DNA from: a virus
Length of the DNA stretch: 34,048 nt
Virus record (IMG/VR): IMGVR_UViG_3300027770_000016
Span: 1-34,048 of that record
Reading direction: 5' to 3' (one strand)
The notes below the pieces were generated by a model. That model saw only the letters and a program-made list of their open reading frames with translations. It was not told the origin of the DNA and made no database searches. The position numbers and the translations under genes are program-made. The stretch's first letter is position 1. Each line of letters opens with the position of its first letter. Positions 1 through 8,511 of the stretch are shown one piece after another.

Positions 1-60
1 TGTTGGAATCAGGAACTTCCCCAAGTTCATACATCCCCACAACCACAGCGCAAGTAAGCC
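1..60. repeat. Terminal direct repeat, left copy (assembly overlap)
   Basis: Bases 1-60 are identical to bases 33989-34048. The copy falls inside the fibre reading frame at both ends and keeps the frame when the ends are joined. This is what a circular or circularly permuted assembly looks like. A real packaged terminal repeat this short, inside a coding region, would be unusual. Confidence 0.95.
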
Positions 61-566
61 GCAATCCCGACCTTGCATTGATGACCAGCACCAACTTCTC
101 AAGTTGGTTCACAGGTGGAACCACAGGAACATTCTTCGTCGATTGGTACGGTGGCGTGCGCGGGATTACTTCGACTGTGCGGAGCGTGATTTCGACTAGC
201 GATCAAACGACAAAGCATCTTCACTTGCAACAAGCAAGCGCGGCGGGTGCGTTAAAAGTTGCGGATTTTGGAGCGGCTCACAGCGTTTCAACTGCCAACA
301 CAATTACAAGCGGCGCGCGAACCAAAGGCGCATTCTCATTCGTCGGGTCAACAACCACCGTCAATCTTTGCTTAAACGGTGGGACTGTTGCCACATCGTC
401 AGCGATTGCGTTTAGCGTTGCGCCAACATGGCTTGTGCTTGGTGGAACTAGCACCGATGGCTCAACGCTCACGGATTTGACGACAGTTCTCAACGGCAGT
501 ATTCGCCAAATCAAGTACTACCCAACCGCGCTCACAAGCGCGCAACTGATTGCGATGTCAACATGA
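1..566 (+). CDS. Tail fibre protein, C-terminal part (continues from 33238)
   Basis: This is the 3' part of the fibre gene that starts at 33238 and is cut by the window ends. The 60-base overlap places base 3 in the same frame as the upstream part, giving one protein of 438 residues (1317 nt with stop). This part is rich in Ser, Thr and Gly and resembles a LamG/concanavalin-like beta-sandwich, with segments such as GTFFVDWYG and GSIRQIKYYPTALTSAQL typical of fibre and adhesin ends. Such domains usually bind host surface glycans. The apparent start at base 3 (TTG) is internal and not a real start. The stop overlaps the next gene as ATGA. Fibre role is likely; the receptor is unknown. Confidence 0.8.
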   Translation, partial: LESGTSPSSYIPTTTAQVSRNPDLALMTSTNFSSWFTGGTTGTFFVDWYGGVRGITSTVRSVISTSDQTTKHLHLQQASAAGALKVADFGAAHSVSTANTITSGARTKGAFSFVGSTTTVNLCLNGGTVATSSAIAFSVAPTWLVLGGTSTDGSTLTDLTTVLNGSIRQIKYYPTALTSAQLIAMST

Positions 567-859
567 TTGACTATTTCCTACGCACAACCACCCTAGCCAA
601 AATGCAGGCAAGTTTAATCGCAGCGGGTATTGCTGCAAAAAATGCAAGCGGTGATGTCATTGGCCAATGGGACGGCGGGCGAATTGATATTGATTGGATT
701 GGCAAGATCTATGGGACAGTTGATAATGAAACCGTGGTGATTGACAGCGGTTACCACGCCAATGTACGCGTAAGTGGTGGCGAATTAACGCAAGCCCAAA
801 TCGATGAATTGTTTATTGTAGTTCCAACGCCGGTTACCCCCATGCGTGTTTTCGCATGA
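563..859 (+). CDS. Small fibre-associated protein, unknown function
   Basis: A 98-residue protein whose ATG overlaps the fibre stop as ATGA, so the two are translationally coupled. It contains DWIGKIYGTVDNETVV, GYHANVRVSG and a Pro-rich end (PTPVTPMRVFA). Small proteins of this style often follow tail-fibre genes in siphoviruses, but I do not know a demonstrated function. A fibre-assembly chaperone or a small virion protein are both possible. The next gene overlaps its stop by ATGA too, so it sits in a tight fibre-to-lysis transcript. Confidence 0.7.
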   Translation: MIDYFLRTTTLAKMQASLIAAGIAAKNASGDVIGQWDGGRIDIDWIGKIYGTVDNETVVIDSGYHANVRVSGGELTQAQIDELFIVVPTPVTPMRVFA

Positions 860-1389
860 AATGGTTAGCGTTGCTCTTGCTTGCCGGCTGTTCGGCATCG
901 CAACAAATAGCAACTAGCGCAACGGCAATTAGGGAATACGCTTCCACAATCAAAGATCAAAGCGCAAGCATTCAAAACAATGCAAGCGAGCCGGCGGTAA
1001 TTTCAAGCGCAAAATCTATAAGCGCAACAGCGGATAAGATCATTGCCGAAGTTGCCGATATCCAAGAATCCATTCCAAGCGTTGCGGATATAACCCCATG
1101 GTGGGCTACGCTTTTAAAGTTTGGCTTTTTTATGGTTGCGCTTATAGCCGCTACTTTCCTGCTAATTCAGTCCGGCGCGCTAGTTTGGCTACGCCTATTG
1201 CTCAACCTAATTCCTAAACGCGTAACAACAGAAGCCAACATTGCCATGAATGCGCTTGATCCTGCCAAAGAAGATAACTTGACTACATGGATTTCAGCCA
1301 AGCGCGCTAGTGATCCCCTATTCAACAAGGCTTGGTTGCAAGCCAAATCAGAGCGGGTTTCTGATATAGTGATACCTAAGGAGAATTGA
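856..1389 (+). CDS. Lipoprotein with membrane helix, possible one-piece spanin
   Basis: 177 residues. The N-terminus is a lipoprotein signal: a short hydrophobic stretch followed by a lipobox LAGC with the lipidated Cys at residue 12. A polar, helical, Ala/Ser/Ile-rich region follows (about 20-75), then a membrane segment at about 84-108 and perhaps a second hydrophobic stretch to 118. The last 55 residues are charged. An outer-membrane lipid anchor plus an inner-membrane helix in one protein is the architecture of unimolecular spanins, which fuse the two membranes in the last step of Gram-negative lysis. Its larger C-terminal tail is atypical for those. ATGA overlap with the preceding gene. 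The function is inferred from architecture only. Confidence 0.6.
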   Translation: MKWLALLLLAGCSASQQIATSATAIREYASTIKDQSASIQNNASEPAVISSAKSISATADKIIAEVADIQESIPSVADITPWWATLLKFGFFMVALIAATFLLIQSGALVWLRLLLNLIPKRVTTEANIAMNALDPAKEDNLTTWISAKRASDPLFNKAWLQAKSERVSDIVIPKEN

Positions 1390-1392
1390 ACT

Positions 1393-1512
1393 ATGGAAAG
1401 TTTTTTAGGTTCGGTTTGGTTTGGAATTATGCTTGGCGTGGTGGGCTACATTTTTGGGAATCTTGTACCCATCGGAACGCTCGCTAAGTGGATTCCAACT
1501 AAAAAGGATTGA
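1393..1512 (+). CDS. 39-residue membrane protein, holin-like or accessory
   Basis: A small reading frame starting at ATG 1393, three bases after the previous stop, with a strong ribosome binding site (AAGGAG at about 1379-1384). The peptide has one membrane helix (about residues 8-28, rich in Gly, Val, Phe and Leu) and a basic tail ending KWIPTKKD. Its place between the spanin-like gene and terminase, and its size, fit a pinholin-like or lysis-accessory peptide, but no family is recognised. The strong ribosome site is the main support that it is translated. Confidence 0.6.
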   Translation: MESFLGSVWFGIMLGVVGYIFGNLVPIGTLAKWIPTKKD

Positions 1513-1557
1513 CCACCTTTTAACGCTTCCGCAGGGGAAACCCTACGGCGGCAATTT

Positions 1558-1944
1558 ATGGCAAAGCGTAAACCTAAATCTAAAGAAGCCAAGGTTGAAG
1601 AGCCTTCGCCCGCGCTGCAAATTGAAGCGAGGGGTTGCCGGTCGTCGCTTGCCGTTATCAAGCGCGCGGTTGAAAATGGGTGGGATGTTCCGCAACGGAT
1701 TATTGACCAAGTGCCGGAAATCGTTGCCCAAATTATGAATGACGGAATTGCGCCTACCCGTGACCGGCTGCGCGCTAGTGAAGTTCTTGCTTCCCTAGTT
1801 AAGCACAGGGTTGAAGCCGCTATTGCGTTAGACAAAATTGAACGGCTAGACGGTGGGGAAGCAACCGAACGCTTTGTTGTTTCGCCTGAAATCGAAGCCC
1901 GCGCCCGTGAAATTATTACAAGGCGGCTAGGTGAACAGCGATAG
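1558..1944 (+). CDS. Probable terminase small subunit
   Basis: 128 residues directly upstream of the large terminase and overlapping it by 14 bases. The N-terminus is very basic (MAKRKPKSKEAK). The middle is helical with PQRIIDQVPEIVAQIMND and RDRLRASEVLASLVKHRVEAA, followed by an acidic segment LDGGEATERFVVSPEI, a plausible oligomerisation part. Position, size and charge pattern fit a small terminase that recognises phage DNA and loads the large subunit. No DNA-binding motif is certain from the sequence. Translation may start from this ATG despite a weak ribosome site. Confidence 0.65.
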   Translation: MAKRKPKSKEAKVEEPSPALQIEARGCRSSLAVIKRAVENGWDVPQRIIDQVPEIVAQIMNDGIAPTRDRLRASEVLASLVKHRVEAAIALDKIERLDGGEATERFVVSPEIEARAREIITRRLGEQR

Positions 1945-3355
1945 CGTTGCGGCCGTTGCCGCTGCCGCGCGTGAATGTCCTGATGTGTTTGCGGAATTGC
2001 TAGGGTTTCAGCAATCGCAATTGCACACGGATATGCAAACGCACCTAACTAAGCACAAGGATGCAGCGGTAGGAATGCCCCGTGGACATGGAAAATCAGT
2101 ACAAATCGGCATCCGTGAAGCGTGGGAAATTGGCAGAAACCCAAGAATCCGCATAAAACATATTGGGCAAACCGTGGTCAAAGCACAAGAACAAGTTCGC
2201 ATGGTTGTGCAAATCATGCGCTCCGAAGTTTACAAATTGGTGTTTCCCGAAATCCAAATCGTCAAGCCAAAACCCGATGATGACGGCTCTAGTGAAATTG
2301 TTGTGCGTAGCGACACAATGCACAAAGATCCAACGCTACAGGCTGCCAATATCTTTGGTCGAGCGGGTGGACGCGCTGACCTCTTGATTGGCGATGATGT
2401 CTGCGATTTACGCAATTCGATCTTAATTCCGGCGGAGCGGGCAAAGGTAAAAGAATCTTGGCGCAACAATTGGTTACCCATGCGTGACTTTTCAGCCGGC
2501 GTTCCGCGCACTTGGCGGCTGTTCACCCCGTACCATTCTGATGATCTGACGGCTGATTGGAAGCGTTCCGCAGAATTGGACGGCTCCCTTTATTGGAAGC
2601 CCTGCAAGCACTACCTAAGCCCGTGGAGCGAAGTGTTTACGCCGGCAATCCTAGAAGCGCAGCGCAAAGAAATGGGGCAAATGGGCTACGCGCGCGCCTA
2701 CGAACTTGTTGCCATTGCTGACGATAGTTTGATATTCCGTCCGGAATGGATTGAAGCCGGATACTACATTGGCGATCCGTCACATGAAGCGCAGTCTAAC
2801 GGTCGCATTGTTGCCGCAATTGATTGGGCATTTACAGCCAAGAGCGGCGAAAAGGGCGATTTTAGCGTATGCGTTATTGGTTTGCTTGACAGGGAAGGCA
2901 AGGTTTGGATCTTGGAAGCCATGCGGATGCAAGCGACATTTCCCGAATTTATGCGGCGCGCTGTGGATTCTTGTGAGCGGCTAGATGTTTCCCTAATTAT
3001 TGCAGAAGGCAACGGCCCGCAAATGGGGCTATGTCAACAACTCGCTAGTTCAACAAAAATCCCTGTACGCCAAATCAATCGAACCAAAGACAAAGTAACC
3101 CGCGCAAGTGAAGCGCAACCAATGGTTGAACAAGGCAGGCTTAAACTTCGATGCACCACACAAGGCAGGGTTGAAATTACGCAGGAACCAATCCGTGATG
3201 AAATGATCGGATTCCCTGCGGCTGAACATGATGATACTGTAGACGCGGTGGTTGACCTACTCGATTATGCGCGTACAAGTCGATACGATCCTAGAAGCAA
3301 ACCTAGCACGGTGAAAAACGAATTGCCTAAATTGTGGAGATTGTACGGACGATGA
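1931..3355 (+). CDS. terL: Terminase large subunit
   Basis: 474 residues; the packaging motor ATPase and headful or site nuclease. The ATPase domain shows Walker A GMPRGHGKS (residues 48-56) and Walker B DLLIGDD (150-156). The RNase H-like nuclease domain shows AIDWAF (Asp298), IIAEGN (Glu359) and a final HDDTVDAV (Asp434/435), the acidic set expected for metal-dependent cleavage. The start is GTG at 1931, inside the small-terminase gene, which suggests coupled translation. It docks on the portal encoded next, whose ATG overlaps this stop (ATGA). Full length and intact. Confidence 0.93.
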   Translation: MNSDSVAAVAAAARECPDVFAELLGFQQSQLHTDMQTHLTKHKDAAVGMPRGHGKSVQIGIREAWEIGRNPRIRIKHIGQTVVKAQEQVRMVVQIMRSEVYKLVFPEIQIVKPKPDDDGSSEIVVRSDTMHKDPTLQAANIFGRAGGRADLLIGDDVCDLRNSILIPAERAKVKESWRNNWLPMRDFSAGVPRTWRLFTPYHSDDLTADWKRSAELDGSLYWKPCKHYLSPWSEVFTPAILEAQRKEMGQMGYARAYELVAIADDSLIFRPEWIEAGYYIGDPSHEAQSNGRIVAAIDWAFTAKSGEKGDFSVCVIGLLDREGKVWILEAMRMQATFPEFMRRAVDSCERLDVSLIIAEGNGPQMGLCQQLASSTKIPVRQINRTKDKVTRASEAQPMVEQGRLKLRCTTQGRVEITQEPIRDEMIGFPAAEHDDTVDAVVDLLDYARTSRYDPRSKPSTVKNELPKLWRLYGR

Positions 3356-4866
3356 GCGAAAAAGAACAAGACCTAGCGGCGGAAACACAACAAGGCGACA
3401 CGCTTAAAACGCAGCCGGTGTTTCAACAACTTGTTACGCCGGTGGAAATGCAGCGTTCGTTTTATACGAGCGTCAACAAAGTATTGCGCCAAGGCTCTCT
3501 TGCGTTTCGCAAAGATCGAACCCTGCAACGGCAAATGCGGTTTGACCCTGACATCATGGGGCCGCTGTTAAGTTTGCAGTTGGGTGTCGCTTGCAGCGAT
3601 TGGACAGTTTCGCCGCAGTCTGACAAAATGAAAGATCCTGAAGCCATTCAAAAGGCGGCGATTATTGAAAAGTTAGTACGCGGAATTCCCCGCATTACAG
3701 ATTTTATTCGTCACTTGCTAGATGCCCTTTGGTACGGACGCAGCGCAGTCAACATTGTTTATGGTCGCAGCGAGGACATGATTTATATCCGTGATTGGCT
3801 GCCAATTCACGGCGACAGCGTGGTTTCAACGGAACTAAATCAGATTGGTCTAAAGGTTGGCCCGCGTTATTACACACAGTTTTCCGGCGGTGTCGATCCT
3901 GACACGGACAAAATTAACGGCACAATCATCGGTTGGGATTCGCGCGTGTTGCCGCTAGACGAACGCCAACGGGCAACCATTGTGTTGCATACCTATCAAG
4001 CGCAGGGCGTGGACTTTGATGATCCGTATGAAGCGGAAAACGCCTATTTGGGGCGTGGAATGCGTGATCTGTGTTGGTACTATTGGTCGATGAAGCAAGC
4101 CGCGCTTCAAAATTGGGCTACCTATATTGAGCGTTACAGCATGGGAATACGAATTGGAACCTATCCAATTGGTAACGATCAAGCCAAAACTGAAATGGAA
4201 ACCGTCATGCAAAATATGCTTGGCGATGTTTCCGCACTCATGCCGCGTGATCCAAACGCGACGGGCGACCAACCTTTTGATATCAAGATCTTGGAACCAA
4301 ATGCCGGCAACGCTGAAACTTTTGCGCGCATGGTTGAATACCTAGTTGGAAATATCAAGGAAGTAATCCTTGGGCAAACGGGAACAAGCGAAGCCATTTC
4401 TACAGGAATGGGATCTAGCGTAGCCGATGAACACGCCAAAACTTTAAATCGTCAAATGCAATATGTTGCCAACGGTCTAGCGGAAACTATGAACCGTGAA
4501 GTGATCCAACCCCTTTACTTGCACAACTTTGGGCATGAAGGAACAATTCCACAATTCACCTTTAGCATTACTAAACCAAACCCTGAAGAATATATGAAGG
4601 CTGTTGAAACATTTACTAAATTGGGCGGGCGCGTATCGGAGCGTGAAGCCCGCAAGGTGTTTGGATTGTCAGAGCCGGAAGATGATGAGCCTGTATTGCA
4701 AGCCCCCGCTGAAGGCGGAATGGCTCCGCTTGATGTGCGCCCAATGGGCAAAGATCCCGAACCGCTGCCGGACATGGACGAGCAAGAACCGCCTAGCGAC
4801 GAGCCGCCAACTAAGATCAAAGCCCGCAAGCGCGGCAAGAAAGCATTTAAAAAGAAGGCTAATTGA
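3352..4866 (+). CDS. Portal protein, Mu gp29-like
   Basis: 504 residues, counted from the ATG that overlaps the terminase stop. An alternative ATG at 3334 lies inside terminase and is less likely. It forms the dodecameric channel through which DNA enters the head. Features typical of the DUF935/Mu gp29 portals are the region ITDFIRHLLDALWYGRSAVN, the later ILGQTGTSEA(I)STGMGSSVADEH segment, and ETMNREVIQPLYLHNFG. The C-terminus is acidic and then strongly Lys-rich (IKARKRGKKAFKKK). Followed at once by the MuF-like gene, as in Mu-like head clusters. Confidence 0.88.
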   Translation: MSEKEQDLAAETQQGDTLKTQPVFQQLVTPVEMQRSFYTSVNKVLRQGSLAFRKDRTLQRQMRFDPDIMGPLLSLQLGVACSDWTVSPQSDKMKDPEAIQKAAIIEKLVRGIPRITDFIRHLLDALWYGRSAVNIVYGRSEDMIYIRDWLPIHGDSVVSTELNQIGLKVGPRYYTQFSGGVDPDTDKINGTIIGWDSRVLPLDERQRATIVLHTYQAQGVDFDDPYEAENAYLGRGMRDLCWYYWSMKQAALQNWATYIERYSMGIRIGTYPIGNDQAKTEMETVMQNMLGDVSALMPRDPNATGDQPFDIKILEPNAGNAETFARMVEYLVGNIKEVILGQTGTSEAISTGMGSSVADEHAKTLNRQMQYVANGLAETMNREVIQPLYLHNFGHEGTIPQFTFSITKPNPEEYMKAVETFTKLGGRVSEREARKVFGLSEPEDDEPVLQAPAEGGMAPLDVRPMGKDPEPLPDMDEQEPPSDEPPTKIKARKRGKKAFKKKAN

Positions 4867-5918
4867 AAGACTTCGATGCAGTCTACAAGCGCGGTCTAGT
4901 CATCGTTGACCGTCTTTACCGGCAAGCAATTGCCAATCAAATAAAGGGCAACAAAGCAGCCGCCAAAAAATCTTGGGGAAAATATGAATTTGCTTTGTCA
5001 CAGATCCTTACCTTGACCGTTTTACATGGTGAAGCGGTTGCATACGCGGCAGCGCAGCGGGCAGGTTTAAAGATCGTGCCTGATCCAAAACTCAAGAAAA
5101 AGCCCGAAACCTTTGCTGAACGCAAGGCAACCACCGGCTTTGAAGTGGGCGATTTTTGGGAAGCCATTTTGGGATTTAAGAAAAAGATTCCCTTAGCGTC
5201 CAAGGCAGTCCAAAAGGCGCAACTTGAAATGGATGAGTTGGCCGCCAAGATCGTCAAGGCGGAAAGCGCAAACGCCCTTAAAGATCTTTCAGCGCGCCTA
5301 GAAGCACTCCGCAAGACTTTAAAAGGCTCTTTCCGCGTCAAGGGGGCTACCGCAGCGCAGGCTAAAAAACTTAAAGCGTTGATTGCGGATGCCATTATTC
5401 TAAAAAAACTGCCCGAAGGCTTGCGAACCGGCGGAATGAGCCAATTTATTTCCCGCGCGCAGGTGGAAGGAATCGTTGGTTTGACTAGCGCGCGCATGGA
5501 AACGGTCTACCGAACCAATGTGGCAAGCGCATATAACGATGCAACCATTGAAGCGATGGACAAACCCGCCGTACAAACTTGGGCTCCATTGCTTCGGCTA
5601 GTCGAAATCCACGATTCCCGCACCCGTGGCGCGCCAAACGGGGTTTACAAGCAGAAGGGAAAGAGCGCAAATGAGGGTTTCCATTGGCAAATGGACGGGT
5701 ACATTGAAACAGCGCAGCGATTTAAGGAACAAAACCTTGTTCCGCCCAATGGTTTTAACTGCCGTGGATCGCTTGAACCGTTTACCCATGACGATGCAGC
5801 CGAATTAGGCTTGCTGAACAAGGACGAAAACATTGATAGAGAGAAACTAAATCGCTATAACAGCAAGAGGCAAGTTGTGATTGATCGCGGGCTTTACCCC
5901 GATGCAGGATTCAAATGA
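4863..5918 (+). CDS. Minor head protein, MuF-like
   Basis: 351 residues with a TTG start that overlaps the portal stop. The C-terminal half carries the Phage_Mu_F signature: RMETVYRTNVASAYNDA, LRLVEIHDSRTRGAPNGVY, and PPNGFNCRGSLEPF at about 300-315. The usual family ending is NCRC; here it is NCRG, so one of the paired Cys residues is missing. MuF proteins bind the portal inside the procapsid and are often ejected or carry effector domains. The N-terminal half is Lys/Ala-rich helix with no clear extra domain. Tightly coupled to neighbours (ATGA with the next gene). Confidence 0.82.
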   Translation: MKDFDAVYKRGLVIVDRLYRQAIANQIKGNKAAAKKSWGKYEFALSQILTLTVLHGEAVAYAAAQRAGLKIVPDPKLKKKPETFAERKATTGFEVGDFWEAILGFKKKIPLASKAVQKAQLEMDELAAKIVKAESANALKDLSARLEALRKTLKGSFRVKGATAAQAKKLKALIADAIILKKLPEGLRTGGMSQFISRAQVEGIVGLTSARMETVYRTNVASAYNDATIEAMDKPAVQTWAPLLRLVEIHDSRTRGAPNGVYKQKGKSANEGFHWQMDGYIETAQRFKEQNLVPPNGFNCRGSLEPFTHDDAAELGLLNKDENIDREKLNRYNSKRQVVIDRGLYPDAGFK

Positions 5919-6076
5919 CAGAAATGACCCTTCAGCAAATCAACAAGGCAATCCGAGAAGCCAAAAAAGAGCGCGCCGCAATTGTTGCGGCACAAGCCGC
6001 ATATCTAAAAGCGGTTGAAGATACGCGCAAGGCGGTTGACCTAGCAATGGAAAAGGCACGAAAGGCAAACCAATGA
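5915..6076 (+). CDS. 53-residue coiled-coil protein
   Basis: A short gene bounded on both sides by ATGA overlaps (with the MuF-like stop at 5918 and the next ATG at 6073). The peptide is a single predicted amphipathic helix rich in Ala, Lys, Glu and Arg, for example QQINKAIREAKKERAAIV and KAVDLAMEKARKANQ. No membrane segment or Cys. It may be a head-assembly accessory or a portal/MuF partner. Coding status is supported by the tight overlaps rather than by family recognition. Confidence 0.7.
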   Translation: MTEMTLQQINKAIREAKKERAAIVAAQAAYLKAVEDTRKAVDLAMEKARKANQ

Positions 6077-7458
6077 AAATTGAAGATAAAGCGTATTTTG
6101 CAGTTTTACCGGTTGAAACAGAAAAGAAAATTCGTGACCTAACTGCGGCGTGGCGCAAGTTAATGAATGTTGCTGACAACTTGCACGGCATGGCGAACCC
6201 ATCGCCGGAAATTATGAAACGCCAAGATCAAGTTGACGCTGACATGGAACGCATCGGCAACCAAATAGCGGAGTTAAAAAAATCAATTGGCGTTCAAGAA
6301 AATGTTTCCGTAAAACTTTCCAAGCCCGTCGAGGACAAACGGTATTTTGAATTTCAGGACACAAATAAAGAAGCCCTTAAAGAAAAAGTGGCTTTAAATA
6401 TGAAAAAAGAAATAGAAAATCTTGATAAGACTATTGATAAAAAAGCAAAAGAATTAGAAAATACAGTATGGGGCGATAAATGGACAGGATCACCCGCTCT
6501 TGCTGAAAAAGAAAATAAGAAGTTTAAACAACTTTTAGACCAAAGAAATCAATTACGATTTTTAAACTCATTGCTGTTAAACAATGGTATGTCACCCGAA
6601 CTTGTTGAATCATCCCTAAAAAATAGTGTGTCAAAAATACAAAAAATACAGGGTTTTTCAATGCCCGTCGAGGACAAAGCCTATTTTGACCGGCGCATTG
6701 AAGTTGAAACATGGAAAAGCCCAAAGGGAACAACCCTTACTGCCGGATTAAATCAAGGATCGAGCGGACTATTTCAACCTTTTATTACTGCTACCTATTT
6801 GGACGGCGGGCAACAACTAATGACAATGAACCCGCCAAAATTTAAAACTGAAGGCGGCGCAAGAAAATGGTTAAGCGCAGAAATTACAAGGCGCAAAACA
6901 CCAAATGCCCGCCAAGGCTTTAAGGCTAAGTTTGCCAACCGTGGCGCGTTTGCTGAAGCGTCATCGTCGCCGGTTCTTGGAAGCCTGCTAGAAAAAAAGG
7001 TAATGCCCGAAGGCGGTTGGCGCGCTGTAGAAACTGATGGCGGCGCGTTGGTAATCGCCTTTGAGGATGGCGACATTGCCGGCAACTTTGCTAGGAGAGC
7101 AGCGGAAAATGGATATAGTGCAACTGCGCCAATGGCTATGGCGGGACGATATTGGAATGTTAAAGTAGAAAGCAACTCTAAAACCGAGAATAAATTTAAT
7201 AAAAACAACGGCAAAGATGAGTTTGGTTTTACCCCGTGGACAGAAAAAGATCAAGCAGAACTTACCGCATTAGCGGCTGAAGTAGTTGATATAAGACGTA
7301 TGGCAGCAGCCAAAGGCTCAAGTTGGAGTGAGGGAACGTGGATGGCAAATAAGATTTTAGATATTTGCAATGACGTTAATAAAACAAAAGACAAAGATTT
7401 ACTGCAAGTAATAAAATCAAAAATTAAACAGACAAAGGATTTTGTCAAAAAAATATGA
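6073..7458 (+). CDS. Large unknown head-region protein with VEDKxYF repeats
   Basis: 461 residues, no recognised family. It opens with MKIEDKAYF, repeats PVEDKRYF at 85-92 and MPVEDKAYF at 197-205. Between the repeats lies a Lys/Glu-rich helical stretch (about 95-195) with much higher A+T codon use than the flanks. The central part (about 205-330) looks globular, with EGGARKWLSAEITRRKTPN and FANRGAFAEASSSPVLG; the end is Lys-rich. Its place between MuF and the protease fits a capsid cargo, ejected or decoration protein. The modular repeats suggest growth by insertion of units. The function is unknown; only the repeat pattern is secure. Confidence 0.75.
   Translation: MKIEDKAYFAVLPVETEKKIRDLTAAWRKLMNVADNLHGMANPSPEIMKRQDQVDADMERIGNQIAELKKSIGVQENVSVKLSKPVEDKRYFEFQDTNKEALKEKVALNMKKEIENLDKTIDKKAKELENTVWGDKWTGSPALAEKENKKFKQLLDQRNQLRFLNSLLLNNGMSPELVESSLKNSVSKIQKIQGFSMPVEDKAYFDRRIEVETWKSPKGTTLTAGLNQGSSGLFQPFITATYLDGGQQLMTMNPPKFKTEGGARKWLSAEITRRKTPNARQGFKAKFANRGAFAEASSSPVLGSLLEKKVMPEGGWRAVETDGGALVIAFEDGDIAGNFARRAAENGYSATAPMAMAGRYWNVKVESNSKTENKFNKNNGKDEFGFTPWTEKDQAELTALAAEVVDIRRMAAAKGSSWSEGTWMANKILDICNDVNKTKDKDLLQVIKSKIKQTKDFVKKI
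6324..6678 (+). repeat. 16-bp direct repeat flanking an A-rich insert
   Basis: The 16 bases gcccgtcgaggacaaa occur at 6324-6339 and again at 6663-6678, 339 bases (113 codons) apart and in the same frame. They encode the PVEDK copies of the motif. The stretch between is A-rich and Lys/Glu/Asn-rich, unlike its flanks. This is consistent with an in-frame module gained by recombination between short repeats. Confidence 0.7.
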
Positions 7459-7479
7459 AAAACAACAATAAGGTACAAA

Positions 7480-8511
7480 ATGAAAACAAAAACTAATTTT
7501 GCAACAACATCGGATGTCCGCAATTTGATTAACGCAACCGTGGAAACCCTTCCAAACGGGCCGGTTCGTGACGGCATTCAAACAAAGATGTTTAATTATT
7601 GGGACAACCTAAACGCAGGAAACAACTTGCCCGAAGGATCTGACCGTAAACGGTTTCATGCCGAAGCCCTTGACAATTATAAAGCAGCAATTCGCATGGC
7701 GGTAAGTTTAGGCAGTAAAGGGGACAGTAGTTACGAATTTAAAATTACTGAATTGGAACGAAAGTTGTCAAAAATCAAAGTAGGCAAAAACGAAATGGCA
7801 AAGATTGAAGATAAGTTTTATGGCAAGCGCGTTGTGAAGGGAATTTTTGCAAGGGTAAATATATCTTCCCAAATTAACGCGGCAAAACAATTAGGCGTTC
7901 AAATGGCTAGGGAAAACAAATCTAGCGAGTATGGAGATTCTAGATGGAACGCATTGCTAAATGAAACCTACAAAGTGGTGGGCGGTGAAAATACAGATCA
8001 AGGTAGCAATGTGGGTAAACAATTGCGGGCGGCATGGAAATCTGCAAATGAAAAAGAACAAGGCAGAATTAACAAGATACAGCAAGACGCAACTTTTAAA
8101 TTAGAAGCAACTGTTCGATCTTTAAAAAGCAAATTAGAATCTAAAGGCTTTTGCAGCAACAAGAAAAATTGCTCGCCGCAAGATAAAGCACTTCAGCAAG
8201 AAATTGGCGAGGCTTTTTCCTATGAAACTTCAGATCAACAATTTATTAGTTTGATTAGAAAAATGACTGCGCGGCTTAGTCAACCGTTTGGGGCGGCATC
8301 CAAAAATAGACACACAGGCGTTAAGGCAATGTTTGCTTTAAACAAGGCCGAGGCTTTAAACGAAGTGAGGGTTTTAAAATTGGCAATTTCAAAGATAGAG
8401 TTAGAATTAGAAATGTACAAAAGAAACTTGAAGGAAGCAGTCAAGTATTACAAGTCTTTAAATGGAGGCAAAGGATCATTTACCCGCGCTGGCGCAAAGG
8501 CATTCAAATAA
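7480..8511 (+). CDS. Unknown head-region protein, Lys-rich, with one EDK motif
   Basis: 343 residues, start ATG at 7480 with an AAGGT-type ribosome site. No family recognised. Helical and basic, with long stretches such as ELERKLSKIK and SKIELELEMYKRNLKEAVKYYK. Residues 106-117 read MAKIEDKFYGKR, a fourth copy of the motif seen three times in the preceding protein, and could be an old internal start. There are two close Cys residues (FCSNKKNC). The ending KGSFTRAGAKAFK is basic. Its stop overlaps the ATG of the protease (TAATG). Likely a virion-internal or scaffold-associated protein, inferred from position. Confidence 0.72.
   Translation: MKTKTNFATTSDVRNLINATVETLPNGPVRDGIQTKMFNYWDNLNAGNNLPEGSDRKRFHAEALDNYKAAIRMAVSLGSKGDSSYEFKITELERKLSKIKVGKNEMAKIEDKFYGKRVVKGIFARVNISSQINAAKQLGVQMARENKSSEYGDSRWNALLNETYKVVGGENTDQGSNVGKQLRAAWKSANEKEQGRINKIQQDATFKLEATVRSLKSKLESKGFCSNKKNCSPQDKALQQEIGEAFSYETSDQQFISLIRKMTARLSQPFGAASKNRHTGVKAMFALNKAEALNEVRVLKLAISKIELELEMYKRNLKEAVKYYKSLNGGKGSFTRAGAKAFK

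Noticed and set aside
1-60. True packaged terminal repeat
   Set aside because: Too short, inside a coding frame, and fully explained as the overlap of a circular assembly.
1421-1738. 105-codon frame over the region before terminase
   Set aside because: Overlaps the 39-residue membrane gene and the small terminase, lacks family features and has low-quality composition.
3334-3351. Upstream ATG for the portal gene
   Set aside because: The ATG at 3352 overlaps the terminase stop (ATGA) like most genes here; the earlier start would extend into terminase for no gain.
4515-4838. Minus-strand frame of 107 codons in the portal gene
   Set aside because: Ser/Gly-rich shadow of the portal's C-terminal coding sequence.
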